Shown: positions 15,496 through 24,189, numbered from the stretch's first letter. The stretch is DNA of 64,000 nt from Hymenobacter artigasi (GCF_012275535.1 NZ_JAAVTK010000010.1:1-64000), one strand, 5' to 3'. The notes: generated by a model from the letters alone, not told the origin. Numbers and translations: made by a program.

Positions 15496-17232
15496 CTACG
15501 CCCCAAACCCCGCATACCGCCGCTTGCGCCGCCACGCCCGCACGGCCCCGAAAACTCCTAGCAGCACCAGCGGCGCGCCGAGGTTCAGCAGCTGCCAGCG
15601 GCGGCGCTGCTCGGCCAGCTTCACTTTGTCAAGGGGGCGGAGGGTGATTTGCTTGCCGCGCACGGCGATGAGGCCGGTGTCGTCGAGCAGGTAGTCGGTG
15701 GCGTTGAGGACCAGCTCGCGGTTGGCGAATTCGGTGTTGGCGAGGCGGTCGAAGCCCAGGCGGTAGGGGTTGCCGGTTTTGGGGTCGACTTCGGAGCGGA
15801 TGAAGTCGCCGTCGGCCAGCACCAGGATTTTGCTGGGCTTGGCGTTGGCCGGTTTTTCGGGTTGGAACTGGAGCGTGCCGGGCCGGGCGCGGTTGGCGAA
15901 GAGCGAGGTGAACTGGCCTTCGAGCAGGTAGGCCACCGGCTGGAAACCCTTCTGGTAGAGCTTGGGGTTGGGTTCGAGGCGAGCGTCGTTGAAGTTGATG
16001 GGCACCGGAGCGGGCAGCACGCGGGTGTAGCGCGAGGTGGTCATCAGCGGGGTTTTGCGGATGCCGCGGGCTTGCACCGTGTCGAGGTTGCCCACAAATT
16101 TCAGGTACACTGCGTCGAGGTTACGGGTGATGGGGTGGGGGCTGAACTTGTTGATGAGCGGGTAGAGCTGCCAAGGCATGGGCTCGATTTTGGGCTTGTT
16201 GCCATCCATGCCGGTCACGAGCGGGATTTGGCCGCTGTTCAGGTCAAGTAGCAGGTTCTGATTCAGGCGCAGGCCGTATTTGAAAAACAGGTCGTCGAGG
16301 TTGAGGTTGTAGGGCGTAGCCAGCGCCACACCGTTTCGGGCTACGCTGTCGAGGTCCACGCGCAGAGCGTCAACGAAGAACATGGCCCGGCCGCCCTGGG
16401 TGATGAACTGGTCGAGCTTGAACTTGTCGTCTTCCGAATAGGGCGTTTTGGGCTGGGCTACCACGATGGCATCGAGCGCGCTCAGGTCCTTCACCTTGCT
16501 CAGCGTCACCCGAAATACGTCGTACTGCTGCTGCCAGGTGCCGAGAATGTCGCCAGCCTGCACGTTGGTGAGTTCGCCGTGGCCTTCCACCACGCCGATG
16601 CGCTTGCGCAGCGCCGGTACCAGCGTGCGGATGGTGCTTGCCAGCTCGTATTCCAGGCCTTCAATGCTTTGGTTGAGGCGCACCTCGGCCGGGGCGGCTT
16701 GGTTGCCACGCAGCAGCAGCACCGACTTGTCGTGCCCGCCCACGCTCACCACGGCGTAGGGGAAAATGATTTTCTCGACCCGCTTGCCGTTTTCGGTGGC
16801 CCCGAGGTTGGTGGGTTTCAGGCCCTTTTTGAAAAGGGTTTGGTAGAAGGCGTTGCGGGCGGCTTCGGTGCTGCCGGCGCTGGGGTCGATGAAAATGTAG
16901 TTCAGGTTGGCCCCGCCGTAGACCTGGAATTCGGTCAGGGTTTCGCGCACGCCCTGCTCTAGGCGGCGGAAGGCGGGCGGGAAGTCGCCGGTGAGGTACA
17001 CCGTGATGGTGACCGGTTGCTTGAGGTCGCGCAGCAGCGCCTTGGTGGCCGGCGACATCGTGTAGCGCTTTTCCTCGGTCAAATCGAGCCGGAAAAAGAA
17101 GCGTTGGGCAATGAAATTAAAAAGCAAGAGCCCGCCAATGATGGCGGCAAAAGTGAGCAAATCGTTGCGCTTGCGTGAGGTAGCAGGTGCTTCCGCGTGC
17201 GCCGGCTCGAACGAGTTTTCGGATGAATTCAT
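15496..17232 (-). CDS. gldG: Gliding-motility ABC transporter accessory protein GldG
   Basis: A 578-residue membrane-anchored protein. The N-terminal membrane helix is at about 25-47 (LLTFAAIIGGLLLFNFIAQR), followed by the family start LDLTEEKRYTMSPATKALLR. A large extracytoplasmic ABC_transp_aux-type domain extends to about 545, and a C-terminal helix precedes a basic tail (RAWRRKRRYAGFG). GldG works with GldF and GldA in an ABC transporter needed for gliding in flavobacteria. Downstream of gldF with a 45-bp gap that contains a decayed palindromic repeat. Confidence 0.95.
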   Translation of the reverse strand: MNSSENSFEPAHAEAPATSRKRNDLLTFAAIIGGLLLFNFIAQRFFFRLDLTEEKRYTMSPATKALLRDLKQPVTITVYLTGDFPPAFRRLEQGVRETLTEFQVYGGANLNYIFIDPSAGSTEAARNAFYQTLFKKGLKPTNLGATENGKRVEKIIFPYAVVSVGGHDKSVLLLRGNQAAPAEVRLNQSIEGLEYELASTIRTLVPALRKRIGVVEGHGELTNVQAGDILGTWQQQYDVFRVTLSKVKDLSALDAIVVAQPKTPYSEDDKFKLDQFITQGGRAMFFVDALRVDLDSVARNGVALATPYNLNLDDLFFKYGLRLNQNLLLDLNSGQIPLVTGMDGNKPKIEPMPWQLYPLINKFSPHPITRNLDAVYLKFVGNLDTVQARGIRKTPLMTTSRYTRVLPAPVPINFNDARLEPNPKLYQKGFQPVAYLLEGQFTSLFANRARPGTLQFQPEKPANAKPSKILVLADGDFIRSEVDPKTGNPYRLGFDRLANTEFANRELVLNATDYLLDDTGLIAVRGKQITLRPLDKVKLAEQRRRWQLLNLGAPLVLLGVFGAVRAWRRKRRYAGFGA

Positions 17233-17256
17233 AGATGCTAATTGGTGGCAGGTGGG

Positions 17257-17276
17257 AACAGGCTAACGCATGTTGT
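17257..17276. repeat. Palindromic 20-mer repeat, diverged copy 3
   Basis: The core GCTAAcGCATGTt, followed by GTAC, matches the repeats at 508-527 and 12742-12761 with several substitutions. As at gldC, it directly precedes the stop codon of the neighbouring gene (gldF). Confidence 0.5.
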
Positions 17277-17277
17277 A

Positions 17278-18003
17278 CTACCAATTCCGACTCCGTAAGG
17301 CCAGGCGCGTAGCCAGCAGGGCCACGGCTACCACGCTAAAAAAATAAACCAGGTCGCGGGAGTCAATCAGCCCTTTGCTCAGGTCGCGGTAGTGCGCTGC
17401 AATACCCAGCTGACTGGTATAATATGCCGAGCTGCCCTGCAGCACCGAGGCCAGCGAATCGAACCCCGAATACACCAGAAAGCAGCCCACCACCGCCACC
17501 AGAAAGGCGATAATCTGGTCGCGCGTAAGCGCCGAGGCCAGGATGCCAATGGCCGCGAACACCGCTGCCAGCAGCGCCAGCCCCAGGTAGGAGCCCACCG
17601 TGGCGGCCGAGTCGATGTTGCCCTCGGGGCTGCCCAATTTGTACACGGAGTAGTAGTAGAGCAGCGTGGGTACCAGCGCCAGCAGCGCCAGCAGCAGGCA
17701 GGCCAGGTACTTGCCGCCAATAATCTGCCCATCCGTCAGCGGCCGGGTCAGCAGTAGCTCGATGGTACCGGCCTTTTTCTCCTCCGCGAAGGTGCGCATG
17801 GTGAGGGCCGGAATCAGGAACAGGAAAATCCATGGAGCCAGGTTGAACAGCGTTTGCAGGTCGGCGTAGCCGTAGTCGAGCACGCTGCTATCGGGGAAAA
17901 CCCAGACGAACAGGCCCGTCGCAATCAGGAAAACCCCCAGCACCACGTAGGCCACGGGGGAGTTCAGGAAGGCGTTGAATTCTTTTTGGAGGATGGTGAG
18001 CAT
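17278..18003 (-). CDS. gldF: Gliding-motility ABC transporter permease GldF
   Basis: A 241-residue ABC-2-type permease with six hydrophobic segments. The N-terminus MLTILQKEFNAFLNSPVAYV and the cytoplasmic segment LTMRTFAEEKKAGTIELLLT are characteristic of GldF and related permeases. It is expected to pair with the GldA ATPase and GldG. The order gldA-gldF-gldG on one strand is intact, although an inverted repeat of 127 bp separates gldA from gldF. Confidence 0.95.
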   Translation of the reverse strand: MLTILQKEFNAFLNSPVAYVVLGVFLIATGLFVWVFPDSSVLDYGYADLQTLFNLAPWIFLFLIPALTMRTFAEEKKAGTIELLLTRPLTDGQIIGGKYLACLLLALLALVPTLLYYYSVYKLGSPEGNIDSAATVGSYLGLALLAAVFAAIGILASALTRDQIIAFLVAVVGCFLVYSGFDSLASVLQGSSAYYTSQLGIAAHYRDLSKGLIDSRDLVYFFSVVAVALLATRLALRSRNW

Positions 18004-18013
18004 TTTTTGTTGT

Positions 18014-18140
18014 CTGTCATCCTGAGCGGAGCGAAGAACCTTATCACGTCCGCTTTGTCAGAATAATTTCAGCTAAATCAATTTGATTACTGCAAACTGT
18101 TCGACGGTCATTAGGTCCTTCGCTGTGCTCAGGATGACAG
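18014..18140. repeat. Long inverted repeat (GTCATCCTGAGC family)
   Basis: A left arm CTGTCATCCTGAGCGGAGCG and a right arm ending GCTCAGGATGACAG pair over about 30 bp with a few mismatches and enclose an AT-rich centre. It lies between gldA and gldF within a presumed operon. Relatives are at 2008-2041 and 55837-55936. Confidence 0.88.
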
Positions 18141-18155
18141 GCGATTAAATCATTT

Positions 18156-19064
18156 TTATTTCGTCAATTCCCCAAACACCTCCTCCAGGCTCTGCTGCTC
18201 CTGCCGCAGCCCCAGCAGAATCCAGCCTTCCTGCCCGGCCAGGCGCGACACGGCGGCGCGCACGTCGGTGCCCGGCGCGGTGCGGAGCAGGACTGCGCCA
18301 TCGGGGGCTAGCTCGACGTGGCGCACATTGGGGAGCTTGGCCAGCTTGGCGGTATCAACCAGGCCTTCGAACTCGGCACGCACCACGGTTTCGCCGGCGG
18401 CGCGGGCGGCCAGCTCGGCTACGGGGCTGTCGGCCACCAGCTTGCCTCGGCTGATGATGAGCACGCGGGAGCACAGCGCCGTGACTTCGGGCAGAATGTG
18501 GGTGCTGAAAATGACGGTTTTATCCTCGCCCACTTCGCGGATAAGCTGGCGGATTTCCAGAATCTGGTTGGGGTCGAGGCCGGTGGTGGGCTCGTCGAGG
18601 ATGAGCACATCGGGGTCGTGGATGAGGGCCTGGGCCAGACCCACGCGCTGCCGGTAGCCCTTGCTGAGCGCGCCGATTTGCTTGTTCTGCTCACGGCTCA
18701 GGCCCACACGGCGCACCAGCTCGGCCACGCGGGCGCGCAGGCCGGAGCCGCGTAGTCCGTGCACCGACCCAATGAATTCGAGGTACTCGTGCACGTACAT
18801 GTCGAGGTAGAGCGGGTTGTGCTCGGGCAGGTAGCCCACGTGGCGGCGCACTTCCAGACTGTCAACCAGCACATCGTAGCCAGCCACCCGCACCGTACCG
18901 GCGGTGGGCGGGAGGTAGCCGGTGGCAATTTTCATGGTGGTGCTTTTGCCCGCGCCATTCGGCCCGAGGAAGCCCACGATTTCGCCCTTGCCCGCCGTAA
19001 AGCTGATGTTGTCCACGGCGTTTTGGGTGCCGTAGGTTTTGGTCAGGTGCTCAATTTCTACCAT
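18156..19064 (-). CDS. gldA: Gliding-motility ABC transporter ATPase GldA
   Basis: A 302-residue cytosolic ATPase of the ABC-2 type. Walker A GPNGAGKST at 34-42, signature LSKGYRQRVG at 133-142 and Walker B LILDEP at about 153-158 are all intact. A C-terminal domain of about 80 residues follows, as in GldA. It begins the gldA-gldF-gldG unit, and the long nested inverted repeat at 19088-19300 sits directly upstream. Confidence 0.94.
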   Translation of the reverse strand: MVEIEHLTKTYGTQNAVDNISFTAGKGEIVGFLGPNGAGKSTTMKIATGYLPPTAGTVRVAGYDVLVDSLEVRRHVGYLPEHNPLYLDMYVHEYLEFIGSVHGLRGSGLRARVAELVRRVGLSREQNKQIGALSKGYRQRVGLAQALIHDPDVLILDEPTTGLDPNQILEIRQLIREVGEDKTVIFSTHILPEVTALCSRVLIISRGKLVADSPVAELAARAAGETVVRAEFEGLVDTAKLAKLPNVRHVELAPDGAVLLRTAPGTDVRAAVSRLAGQEGWILLGLRQEQQSLEEVFGELTK

Positions 19065-19087
19065 GTGGTTTTAGTGGATTGCTATCA

Positions 19088-19300
19088 GAACGTCAGCCGG
19101 CGCGGCTGGCTCACCTCACCCCCGGCCCCTCTCCCCAAGGAGAGGGGAGCCGGACGAAGCAGACGAATTGTCTCGACAATCTTAGTATATCATTCGAAAG
19201 AAAAAAGCAATATTCAAGCTCATTGATTAGTCCTCTGGCTCCCCTCTCCCCAAGGAGAGGGGCTGGGGGTGAGGTGAGCCAGCCGCGCCGGCTGACGTTC
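19088..19300. repeat. Long nested inverted repeat (63-bp arms)
   Basis: Two nearly identical 63-bp arms begin GAACGTCAGCCGGCGCGGCT and end in its complement. Each arm also contains its own short palindrome (CCCCTCTCCCCAAGGAGAGG), so each could fold alone or with its partner. The central 85 bp is AT-rich. It fills the gap between gldA and the SDR gene; the right arm ends 3 bp from the SDR stop codon. Confidence 0.92.
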
Positions 19301-19303
19301 AAC

Positions 19304-19996
19304 TTACTTCACGTTCGCCGGCCGCAGCTGAATCTCCGAAATCATCGTCGTATCCGGCGCTTCAATCGCGTGCACAATGGCGGCGGCAATATCCTCCGGT
19401 TGCATCTTGTGCGGGTCGGGCGTGAGGCCGGGCTCTTTGCCGTTGAAGTTGGTTTCGACCGAGCCGGGCATTACGCAGGTCACGCGGATACCATCCGGCC
19501 GCACTTCCTTGAACAGCGAATCGGAAAAGCCCCGCACCGCAAACTTCGTGGCGCAGTAGCCCGACATGCCCGCCGAACCAGCCGTGCCAGCCAGCGAGGC
19601 CACGTTCACAATGTGGCCCGCGTGCTGCTGCTTCATCTGCGGCAGCACGGCGCGGGTGCAGAGGAAGGTGCCCAGCACGTTGGTATCGAACATCGTTTTC
19701 CAGTCTTCGGTCCGGAAACCGTCCACGTCGCCCATGATGCCCAGGCCGGCATTATTTACCAGAACATGGATTTCCGGGCCCAACTCGCGCATGGTGTTGG
19801 TGAAGGCTTCGGTGATGGAGTGCTCGTCCTGCACGTCGCACTCGAAAAACTGGAATCGGTCGTGCGTGAAATCGTCGGGGGCCGAGCGGGCCCAGCCGGC
19901 CACGGCAGCGCCGCGGGCCAACAGGGCTTGCACGGTGGCGAGGCCGATTCCTTTGCTTGCGCCGGTCACGATGGCAACTTTACCGCTGAGGTCCAT
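19304..19996 (-). CDS. SDR-family NAD(P)-dependent oxidoreductase
   Basis: A 230-residue classical short-chain dehydrogenase. The cofactor motif TGASKGIG is at residues 11-18, the NNAG motif at about 84-87, and the catalytic YxxxK appears as YCATK at about 147-151. The substrate cannot be read from sequence. It is divergent from the GIN-domain gene with only 28 bp between start codons. A second SDR gene lies 0.85 kb away on the same strand; the two are different family members, not a recent duplication. Confidence 0.88.
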   Translation of the reverse strand: MDLSGKVAIVTGASKGIGLATVQALLARGAAVAGWARSAPDDFTHDRFQFFECDVQDEHSITEAFTNTMRELGPEIHVLVNNAGLGIMGDVDGFRTEDWKTMFDTNVLGTFLCTRAVLPQMKQQHAGHIVNVASLAGTAGSAGMSGYCATKFAVRGFSDSLFKEVRPDGIRVTCVMPGSVETNFNGKEPGLTPDPHKMQPEDIAAAIVHAIEAPDTTMISEIQLRPANVK

Positions 19997-19997
19997 T

Positions 19998-20005
19998 TAT
20001 CTTTG
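19998..20005 (+). promoter_or_regulatory. Bacteroidota -7 box (TATCTTTG)
   Basis: A perfect TAnnTTTG box 20 bp before the ATG of the GIN-domain gene, in the short divergent gap with the SDR gene. It would give a very short leader. Confidence 0.45.
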
Positions 20006-20024
20006 GGAAAAGTAAGGGGGGATT

Positions 20025-20822
20025 ATGCGCAAAACGAGTTTGCGGCCGCAAGTTAGCGGCCTGGGAGGGTTTGGGATACCGCACCGGCTGGGCTGCCTCG
20101 GATTCGGCGTCGCGCTGATGGCTGGTTTGAGCACCTGCGGCCCGGGCCACGGCACCGATTGCCTGAAAAGTACGGGCACCATCGTCACCCAGCGCCGCGA
20201 GGTAGATGCCGGCTTGGTCACCGTCACCGCTTTCGACAACGTGGACCTGCGCATCGTGCAGGATACCCAGACCTACGCCGAGGTGCGCGCCGGCGAAAAC
20301 CTCCTCAGCGACATCGTGCTCACCCGCAAAGGCAACGCGCTGGAAATTAACAATACCAGCACCTGCAACTGGGCGCGCAGCTACGATACGCCCCGCGAAG
20401 TAACGCTGCATGTGCCGCGCGTCACCAACGTGTTTTTGCGCGGGCAGGGGAATCTCAGCACCGTCGGCCAGTTTGTGCAGGATACTATTTTCTTTCACCT
20501 CATCGGGGCTGGCGACATGGACCTTAGCGTGCGGTCAACTTACCTTTTCCTTGACCAATACGAACTGGGCGACATGACCGTGCGCGGTGCCACTGAGTTT
20601 ATGAACTTCACGCTGGGCGGTTCTGGCCGACTGTTTGCCCAGGGCATCACCCCGAAAACCTGCTACTTTAAAACAACGCGCGACAGCGACGGCGATGCCC
20701 ATGTGCGGGCCAGCGAGACCCTAGGTGGTACCGTGGCCGGCAATGGCACGCTGTACTACGGCGGCGCGCCCACGTTCACCGACATCAAAATAACCGGCAA
20801 GGGCAGCAAGAAAGTCGAATAA
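20025..20822 (+). CDS. GIN-domain (DUF2807) lipoprotein
   Basis: A 265-residue protein with the head GIN domain (DUF2807), a repetitive beta-helix-like fold common in surface proteins of Bacteroidota. The segment from about 63 (TVTAFDNVDLRIVQDTQTY) through VTLHVPRVTNVFLRGQGNL is typical. An N-terminal hydrophobic stretch ends in LSTC (Cys at 38), so it is probably a lipoprotein. The first 20 residues are polar and the true start may be further downstream. The function of the family is unknown; envelope location is inferred from the signal. Confidence 0.78.
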   Translation: MRKTSLRPQVSGLGGFGIPHRLGCLGFGVALMAGLSTCGPGHGTDCLKSTGTIVTQRREVDAGLVTVTAFDNVDLRIVQDTQTYAEVRAGENLLSDIVLTRKGNALEINNTSTCNWARSYDTPREVTLHVPRVTNVFLRGQGNLSTVGQFVQDTIFFHLIGAGDMDLSVRSTYLFLDQYELGDMTVRGATEFMNFTLGGSGRLFAQGITPKTCYFKTTRDSDGDAHVRASETLGGTVAGNGTLYYGGAPTFTDIKITGKGSKKVE

Positions 20823-20846
20823 GCCTGCCAAGGGCCAGGAGCCAAC

Positions 20847-21578
20847 TCACAAATCGCCCAGCTGCGGCCGAATTAGTAGCTCCTCCACCACGGCGTGGGG
20901 CGACAGGGAGTAGGCCGAAAACAGCGCCTCGGCCACATCATCGGCCTGCACAAACCGCTCGGCGGGCAGCTCTACACCGGCCCAGCTGGCCGTGAGGGTG
21001 GGGCCGGGCAATACGGCCGTCACGCGCACGCCGTTGGCCTTCAGCTCCTCGCGCAGGTTTTTGGTGAAGCCCAGCAGCGCGTGCTTAGCGATGCCGTAGG
21101 AGCCGCCGTTGGGGTAAGCCGTGATGCTGGCCGTGGAGCAAATGGTGAAAATGTGCCCCTGGCCCCGCGCAATGAGGCCCGGCAGTAGCGGCAGCGTCAC
21201 GTCGTAGGCGCTGAGCAGGTTCACGGCCAGCATCTGGCGCAGCTGCGAGCCGTCGGCGGGCTCGTCCTGCAGGCGGCCGGGAATAAAGGCACCGGCGTTG
21301 TTCACCAGCACGTCAACGGGAAGGCCCAGCGCCAGCACAAATTCCGCGAAGCGGACGCAGTCGGCCTGCTGGCTGAGGTCGGCGGGCAGGGTGTGGAGCA
21401 CGGCCCCGGGAACTTCGGTCGTCAGCTCGGTTGTAAGCGCGGCCAGGTCGGTGGCCGAGCGGGCGCAAGTGGCCACCGGAAAGCCCGCTTTTAGAAAGCG
21501 CGCCACGACGGCGCGACCAATACCTTTGCTGCCGCCGGTGACGACAATTAATTTTTCGCTCGTTTGGGCTTTGTTCAT
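20847..21578 (-). CDS. SDR-family oxidoreductase
   Basis: A 243-residue classical short-chain dehydrogenase with TGGSKGIG at 14-21, NNAG at about 92-95, and a catalytic YGIAK at about 161-165. The C-terminal part is typical of 3-ketoacyl-reductase-like SDRs, but the substrate is not predictable. It is convergent with the GIN-domain gene and divergent from mlaE. Confidence 0.87.
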   Translation of the reverse strand: MNKAQTSEKLIVVTGGSKGIGRAVVARFLKAGFPVATCARSATDLAALTTELTTEVPGAVLHTLPADLSQQADCVRFAEFVLALGLPVDVLVNNAGAFIPGRLQDEPADGSQLRQMLAVNLLSAYDVTLPLLPGLIARGQGHIFTICSTASITAYPNGGSYGIAKHALLGFTKNLREELKANGVRVTAVLPGPTLTASWAGVELPAERFVQADDVAEALFSAYSLSPHAVVEELLIRPQLGDL

Positions 21579-21669
21579 CTGATTTTACGTAAGGTGGCGA
21601 AGCCTCTGAAGTTTCGCCTGCGGCAACAGCCGCGCCCAAACTTCGGTTTTTATTCCTCAACAAATTCTC

Positions 21670-22401
21670 ATGCTTAAAACTTTCGGCTCGTTTGTCCTTT
21701 TCCTGCGAGGCATGGTCACGCGCACGGAGCGGTTCAGCGTCCTCTGGAACCGCACCATCGACGAAGCCATTCTCATCGGCGTCGACTCCATTGTGATTGT
21801 GTCCATCGTGTCAGCCTTCATCGGGGCCGTTACCTGCGTCCAGATTGCCTACAACCTCACCAATCCGCTCATTCCGCAGTCCACTATCGGCTACATGGTG
21901 CGCGAAATGACTATTCTGGAACTGGCCCCCACCATCACCAGCATCGTGCTGGCGGGCAAGGTGGGCAGTAGCATTGCCGGCGGCCTGGGCACCATGCGCA
22001 TCACCGAGCAGGTGTCGGCGCTGGAGGTAATGGGCATCAATTCCACGTCTTACCTCGTACTGCCGCGCATTCTGGCGGCACTGCTCATGTTCCCGCTGCT
22101 GGTTATTCTGGCCATGCTGCTGTCCATTCTGGGCGGCTACCTGGCCGGCACCCTCACCGGGGTTATGACGGCCCAGGACTACATCGAAGGCATTCGCACC
22201 GATTTTATTCCCTACAACATCGTCTTCGCCCTCATAAAGGCTGTGGTATTTGCCTTCCTGGTTTCGGGCATTTCGGCTTTCAAAGGCTACTACACCACCG
22301 GCGGTGCTCTCGAAGTAGGCGCGGCCAGCACCGGTGCCGTTACCAATTCCATCATCGCCATCCTCATTGCCGACTTCGCCCTGGCGGCGTTGCTGCTATA
22401 A
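21670..22401 (+). CDS. mlaE: MlaE-family lipid-transport permease
   Basis: A 243-residue inner-membrane permease of the MlaE/YrbE family with about five hydrophobic segments and the conserved GKVGSSIAGGLGTMRITEQV at about 97-116. Such permeases work with an ATPase and an MCE-domain protein in phospholipid transport between membranes. The ATPase gene follows in the same direction after a 179-bp gap filled by an inverted repeat. No MCE gene is adjacent. Confidence 0.92.
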   Translation: MLKTFGSFVLFLRGMVTRTERFSVLWNRTIDEAILIGVDSIVIVSIVSAFIGAVTCVQIAYNLTNPLIPQSTIGYMVREMTILELAPTITSIVLAGKVGSSIAGGLGTMRITEQVSALEVMGINSTSYLVLPRILAALLMFPLLVILAMLLSILGGYLAGTLTGVMTAQDYIEGIRTDFIPYNIVFALIKAVVFAFLVSGISAFKGYYTTGGALEVGAASTGAVTNSIIAILIADFALAALLL

Positions 22402-22403
22402 TT

Positions 22404-22576
22404 GGGACTTGGGTACTTAGGGTCTTAGGGACTTGGTTTTTGCAGACTTTGGCTGGTTTTTTTGTCAGATACACCACCGCACTGATATATTCTCCCAATT
22501 CCCTCCTAATAATTCTGCAAAGTCGCCAACGTGCTTAAAAATCCAAGACCCTAAGTCCCCAAGACCCCAAGTCCCT
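22404..22576. repeat. Inverted repeat with tandem-unit arms (CTTAGGG type)
   Basis: The left arm (GGGACTTGGGTACTTAGGGT and on) and the right arm, its near-complement ending AAGTCCC at 22576, are each about 38 bp and consist of variants of a 7-9 bp unit (ACTTAGGG/TCTTAGGG). The repeat begins 3 bp after the mlaE stop and ends 4 bp before the mlaF start. Confidence 0.88.
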
Positions 22577-22580
22577 CAAA

Positions 22581-23396
22581 ATGATTGAAGTATCCAACAT
22601 CGAAAAATCCTTCGACGGCACGCCCGTGCTGAAAGGCATTTCGTGCGTGTTCGAAACCGGCAAGTGCAACATGCTGCTGGGCGGCTCGGGCACGGGCAAA
22701 AGTGTGCTGCTGCAGTGCATTGTGGGACTGATGAAGCCCGATATTGGCTCCATCACCTTCGATGGCACGGTGTATACCAACAGTAAAATCGATATCCGTC
22801 AGGAAATCCGCCGCAAAATCGGCATGCTGTTCCAGGGTTCGGCCCTGTTCGACTCGATGACGGTGGCCCAGAACGTAGAGTTTCCGCTGCAGATGCTGAC
22901 CCCCGAAATGACCCCCGAAGAGCGGCGCGACCGGGTCGAATTCTGTCTCAAGCGTGTAGGCCTGGAAAATGCCGGCAACAAGATGCCCGCCGAAATTTCG
23001 GGCGGCATGAAGAAGCGCGTGGGCATTGCCCGCGCCATTGCACCGCAGTGTACCTACCTGTTTTGCGACGAACCCAACTCCGGCCTCGACCCCGCCACGA
23101 GCACCAAAATCGACAACCTCATCTACGAAATCACCCACGAATACGACATCACCACCGTCATCGTAACCCACGACATGAACTCGGTGATTGAGATTGGTGA
23201 GCACATCATTTTCCTGCACCAGGGCAAAAAACTTTGGGACGGTACCAAGGAAGAAATTCTGAATGCCAAAGTCCCCGAGCTGCGCGAATTTATCTTTAGC
23301 AGCAGCCTCGTGCGCGCCGCCAAGCGCGTCGACGACGAAACCGAAGGCGGCATGGCCGCTTTCGCCGAAGAAAGTGAGTCCGGCGGCGGTATCTGA
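22581..23396 (+). CDS. mlaF: MlaF-family lipid-transport ATPase
   Basis: A 271-residue ABC ATPase. Walker A GGSGTGKS is at 34-41. The signature ISGGMKKRVGIARA and Walker B YLFCDEPNSGLDP are of the MlaF type, with Asn-Ser where most ABC ATPases have Thr-Thr/Ser. Expected to drive MlaE-dependent lipid transfer between the membranes. Downstream of mlaE; a terminator sits inside the inverted repeat that follows. Confidence 0.93.
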   Translation: MIEVSNIEKSFDGTPVLKGISCVFETGKCNMLLGGSGTGKSVLLQCIVGLMKPDIGSITFDGTVYTNSKIDIRQEIRRKIGMLFQGSALFDSMTVAQNVEFPLQMLTPEMTPEERRDRVEFCLKRVGLENAGNKMPAEISGGMKKRVGIARAIAPQCTYLFCDEPNSGLDPATSTKIDNLIYEITHEYDITTVIVTHDMNSVIEIGEHIIFLHQGKKLWDGTKEEILNAKVPELREFIFSSSLVRAAKRVDDETEGGMAAFAEESESGGGI

Positions 23397-23560
23397 AATC
23401 ACTGATTGCCGCTGATTAACCGTGATTTCGTTGATTACTATGCAAAAAGGCCGCTCATTGAGCGGCCTTTTATTTGTTGCAAGTGCGCTAATGTTCGGTG
23501 CGAGTCATAGCTGAAAAAATAACCAGCGAAATCACGGTTAATCAGCGGCAATCAGTGATT
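23397..23560. repeat. Long inverted repeat, perfect 34-bp arms
   Basis: Perfect 34-bp arms beginning AATCACTGATTGCCGCTGAT enclose about 96 bp containing a terminator. The left arm starts at the mlaF stop codon. The right arm overlaps the last codons and the stop of the convergent DinB/YfiT-like gene. The outer 11 bp (AATCACTGATT) are shared with the repeat at 13103-13291. Confidence 0.92.
23446..23470 (+). terminator. Intrinsic terminator (bidirectional)
   Basis: An 11-pair perfect stem AAAGGCCGCTC / GAGCGGCCTTT with a 3-nt loop and flanking A and T runs, between convergent mlaF and the DinB/YfiT-like gene, inside the larger inverted repeat. Confidence 0.9.
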
Positions 23561-24077
23561 CTAAATGCGCCAGATGGTGCTGGCCGTGCCAGGCATACAG
23601 TACCAGGGCCTGGTCGAGGGTCGATTCGCGCTGGTTGCCGGGGTGGTAGAACGTGCGCTGCCATTGGTCTTCCGTGAGGTGCTGCAACAGAGTAACCCAG
23701 CGCGAATGCAGGGCCTCCAGCAGCGTGAGCGACACGGTGATGGGTGTGGCGGCCACATCGGGCAGCCTGGCCCAGGCCGCTTCGTCGTAGGGCCGGATGG
23801 TGGGGTTGTCTTCCGTCAGGGCCAGGCGGTAGCGGAAGTAGCAGTTCATGTGCGAGTCGGCCACGTGGTGGATTACTTGGCGGCCGGTCCAGCCGCCGGG
23901 GCGGTAGGGGCGTTGCAGGCCTTCGCCGCCCACCCGGCGCGCCATGGCCGTGAGCCGGCCCGGAAGCTCGGCCAGCTGCTGAATCAGGGCCGTGCGCTCG
24001 GCAGGGGCGAGGGGGCCGGCAGGCAGTTGCGGCCGGCCAATGGGGTAGCGCAGCAGGTCATCGGAAGTAGGGCTCAT
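23538..24077 (-). CDS. DinB/YfiT-family putative metal-dependent protein
   Basis: A 179-residue four-helix-bundle protein of the YfiT/BstA type within the DinB superfamily, whose members bind a metal through three histidines and include thiol-S-transferases. Candidate ligands are in VIHHVADSHMN (about 64-74) and WHGQHHLAH near the C-terminus (about 163-171). The start at 24077 (MSPTSDDLLRYPIGRP) fits the family; an upstream ATG adds an unrelated hydrophobic stretch. The last codons and the TAA stop lie within the arm of the inverted repeat. Confidence 0.85.
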   Translation of the reverse strand: MSPTSDDLLRYPIGRPQLPAGPLAPAERTALIQQLAELPGRLTAMARRVGGEGLQRPYRPGGWTGRQVIHHVADSHMNCYFRYRLALTEDNPTIRPYDEAAWARLPDVAATPITVSLTLLEALHSRWVTLLQHLTEDQWQRTFYHPGNQRESTLDQALVLYAWHGQHHLAHLESLIAAD

Positions 24078-24189
24078 AACTGCGAAGTAAGCAAAAACAC
24101 CACCCCAAAATGGGGTGGCGCTTGCACTGGTAAGGAACGGACCTGCAAAGAACCCGTTCAATTCACTAAAATTGGTTTAACCGGCAGTA

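Noticed and set aside
19304..21578. A recent duplication of SDR genes
   Set aside because: The two proteins share only the general SDR motifs and differ throughout, so they are separate family members.
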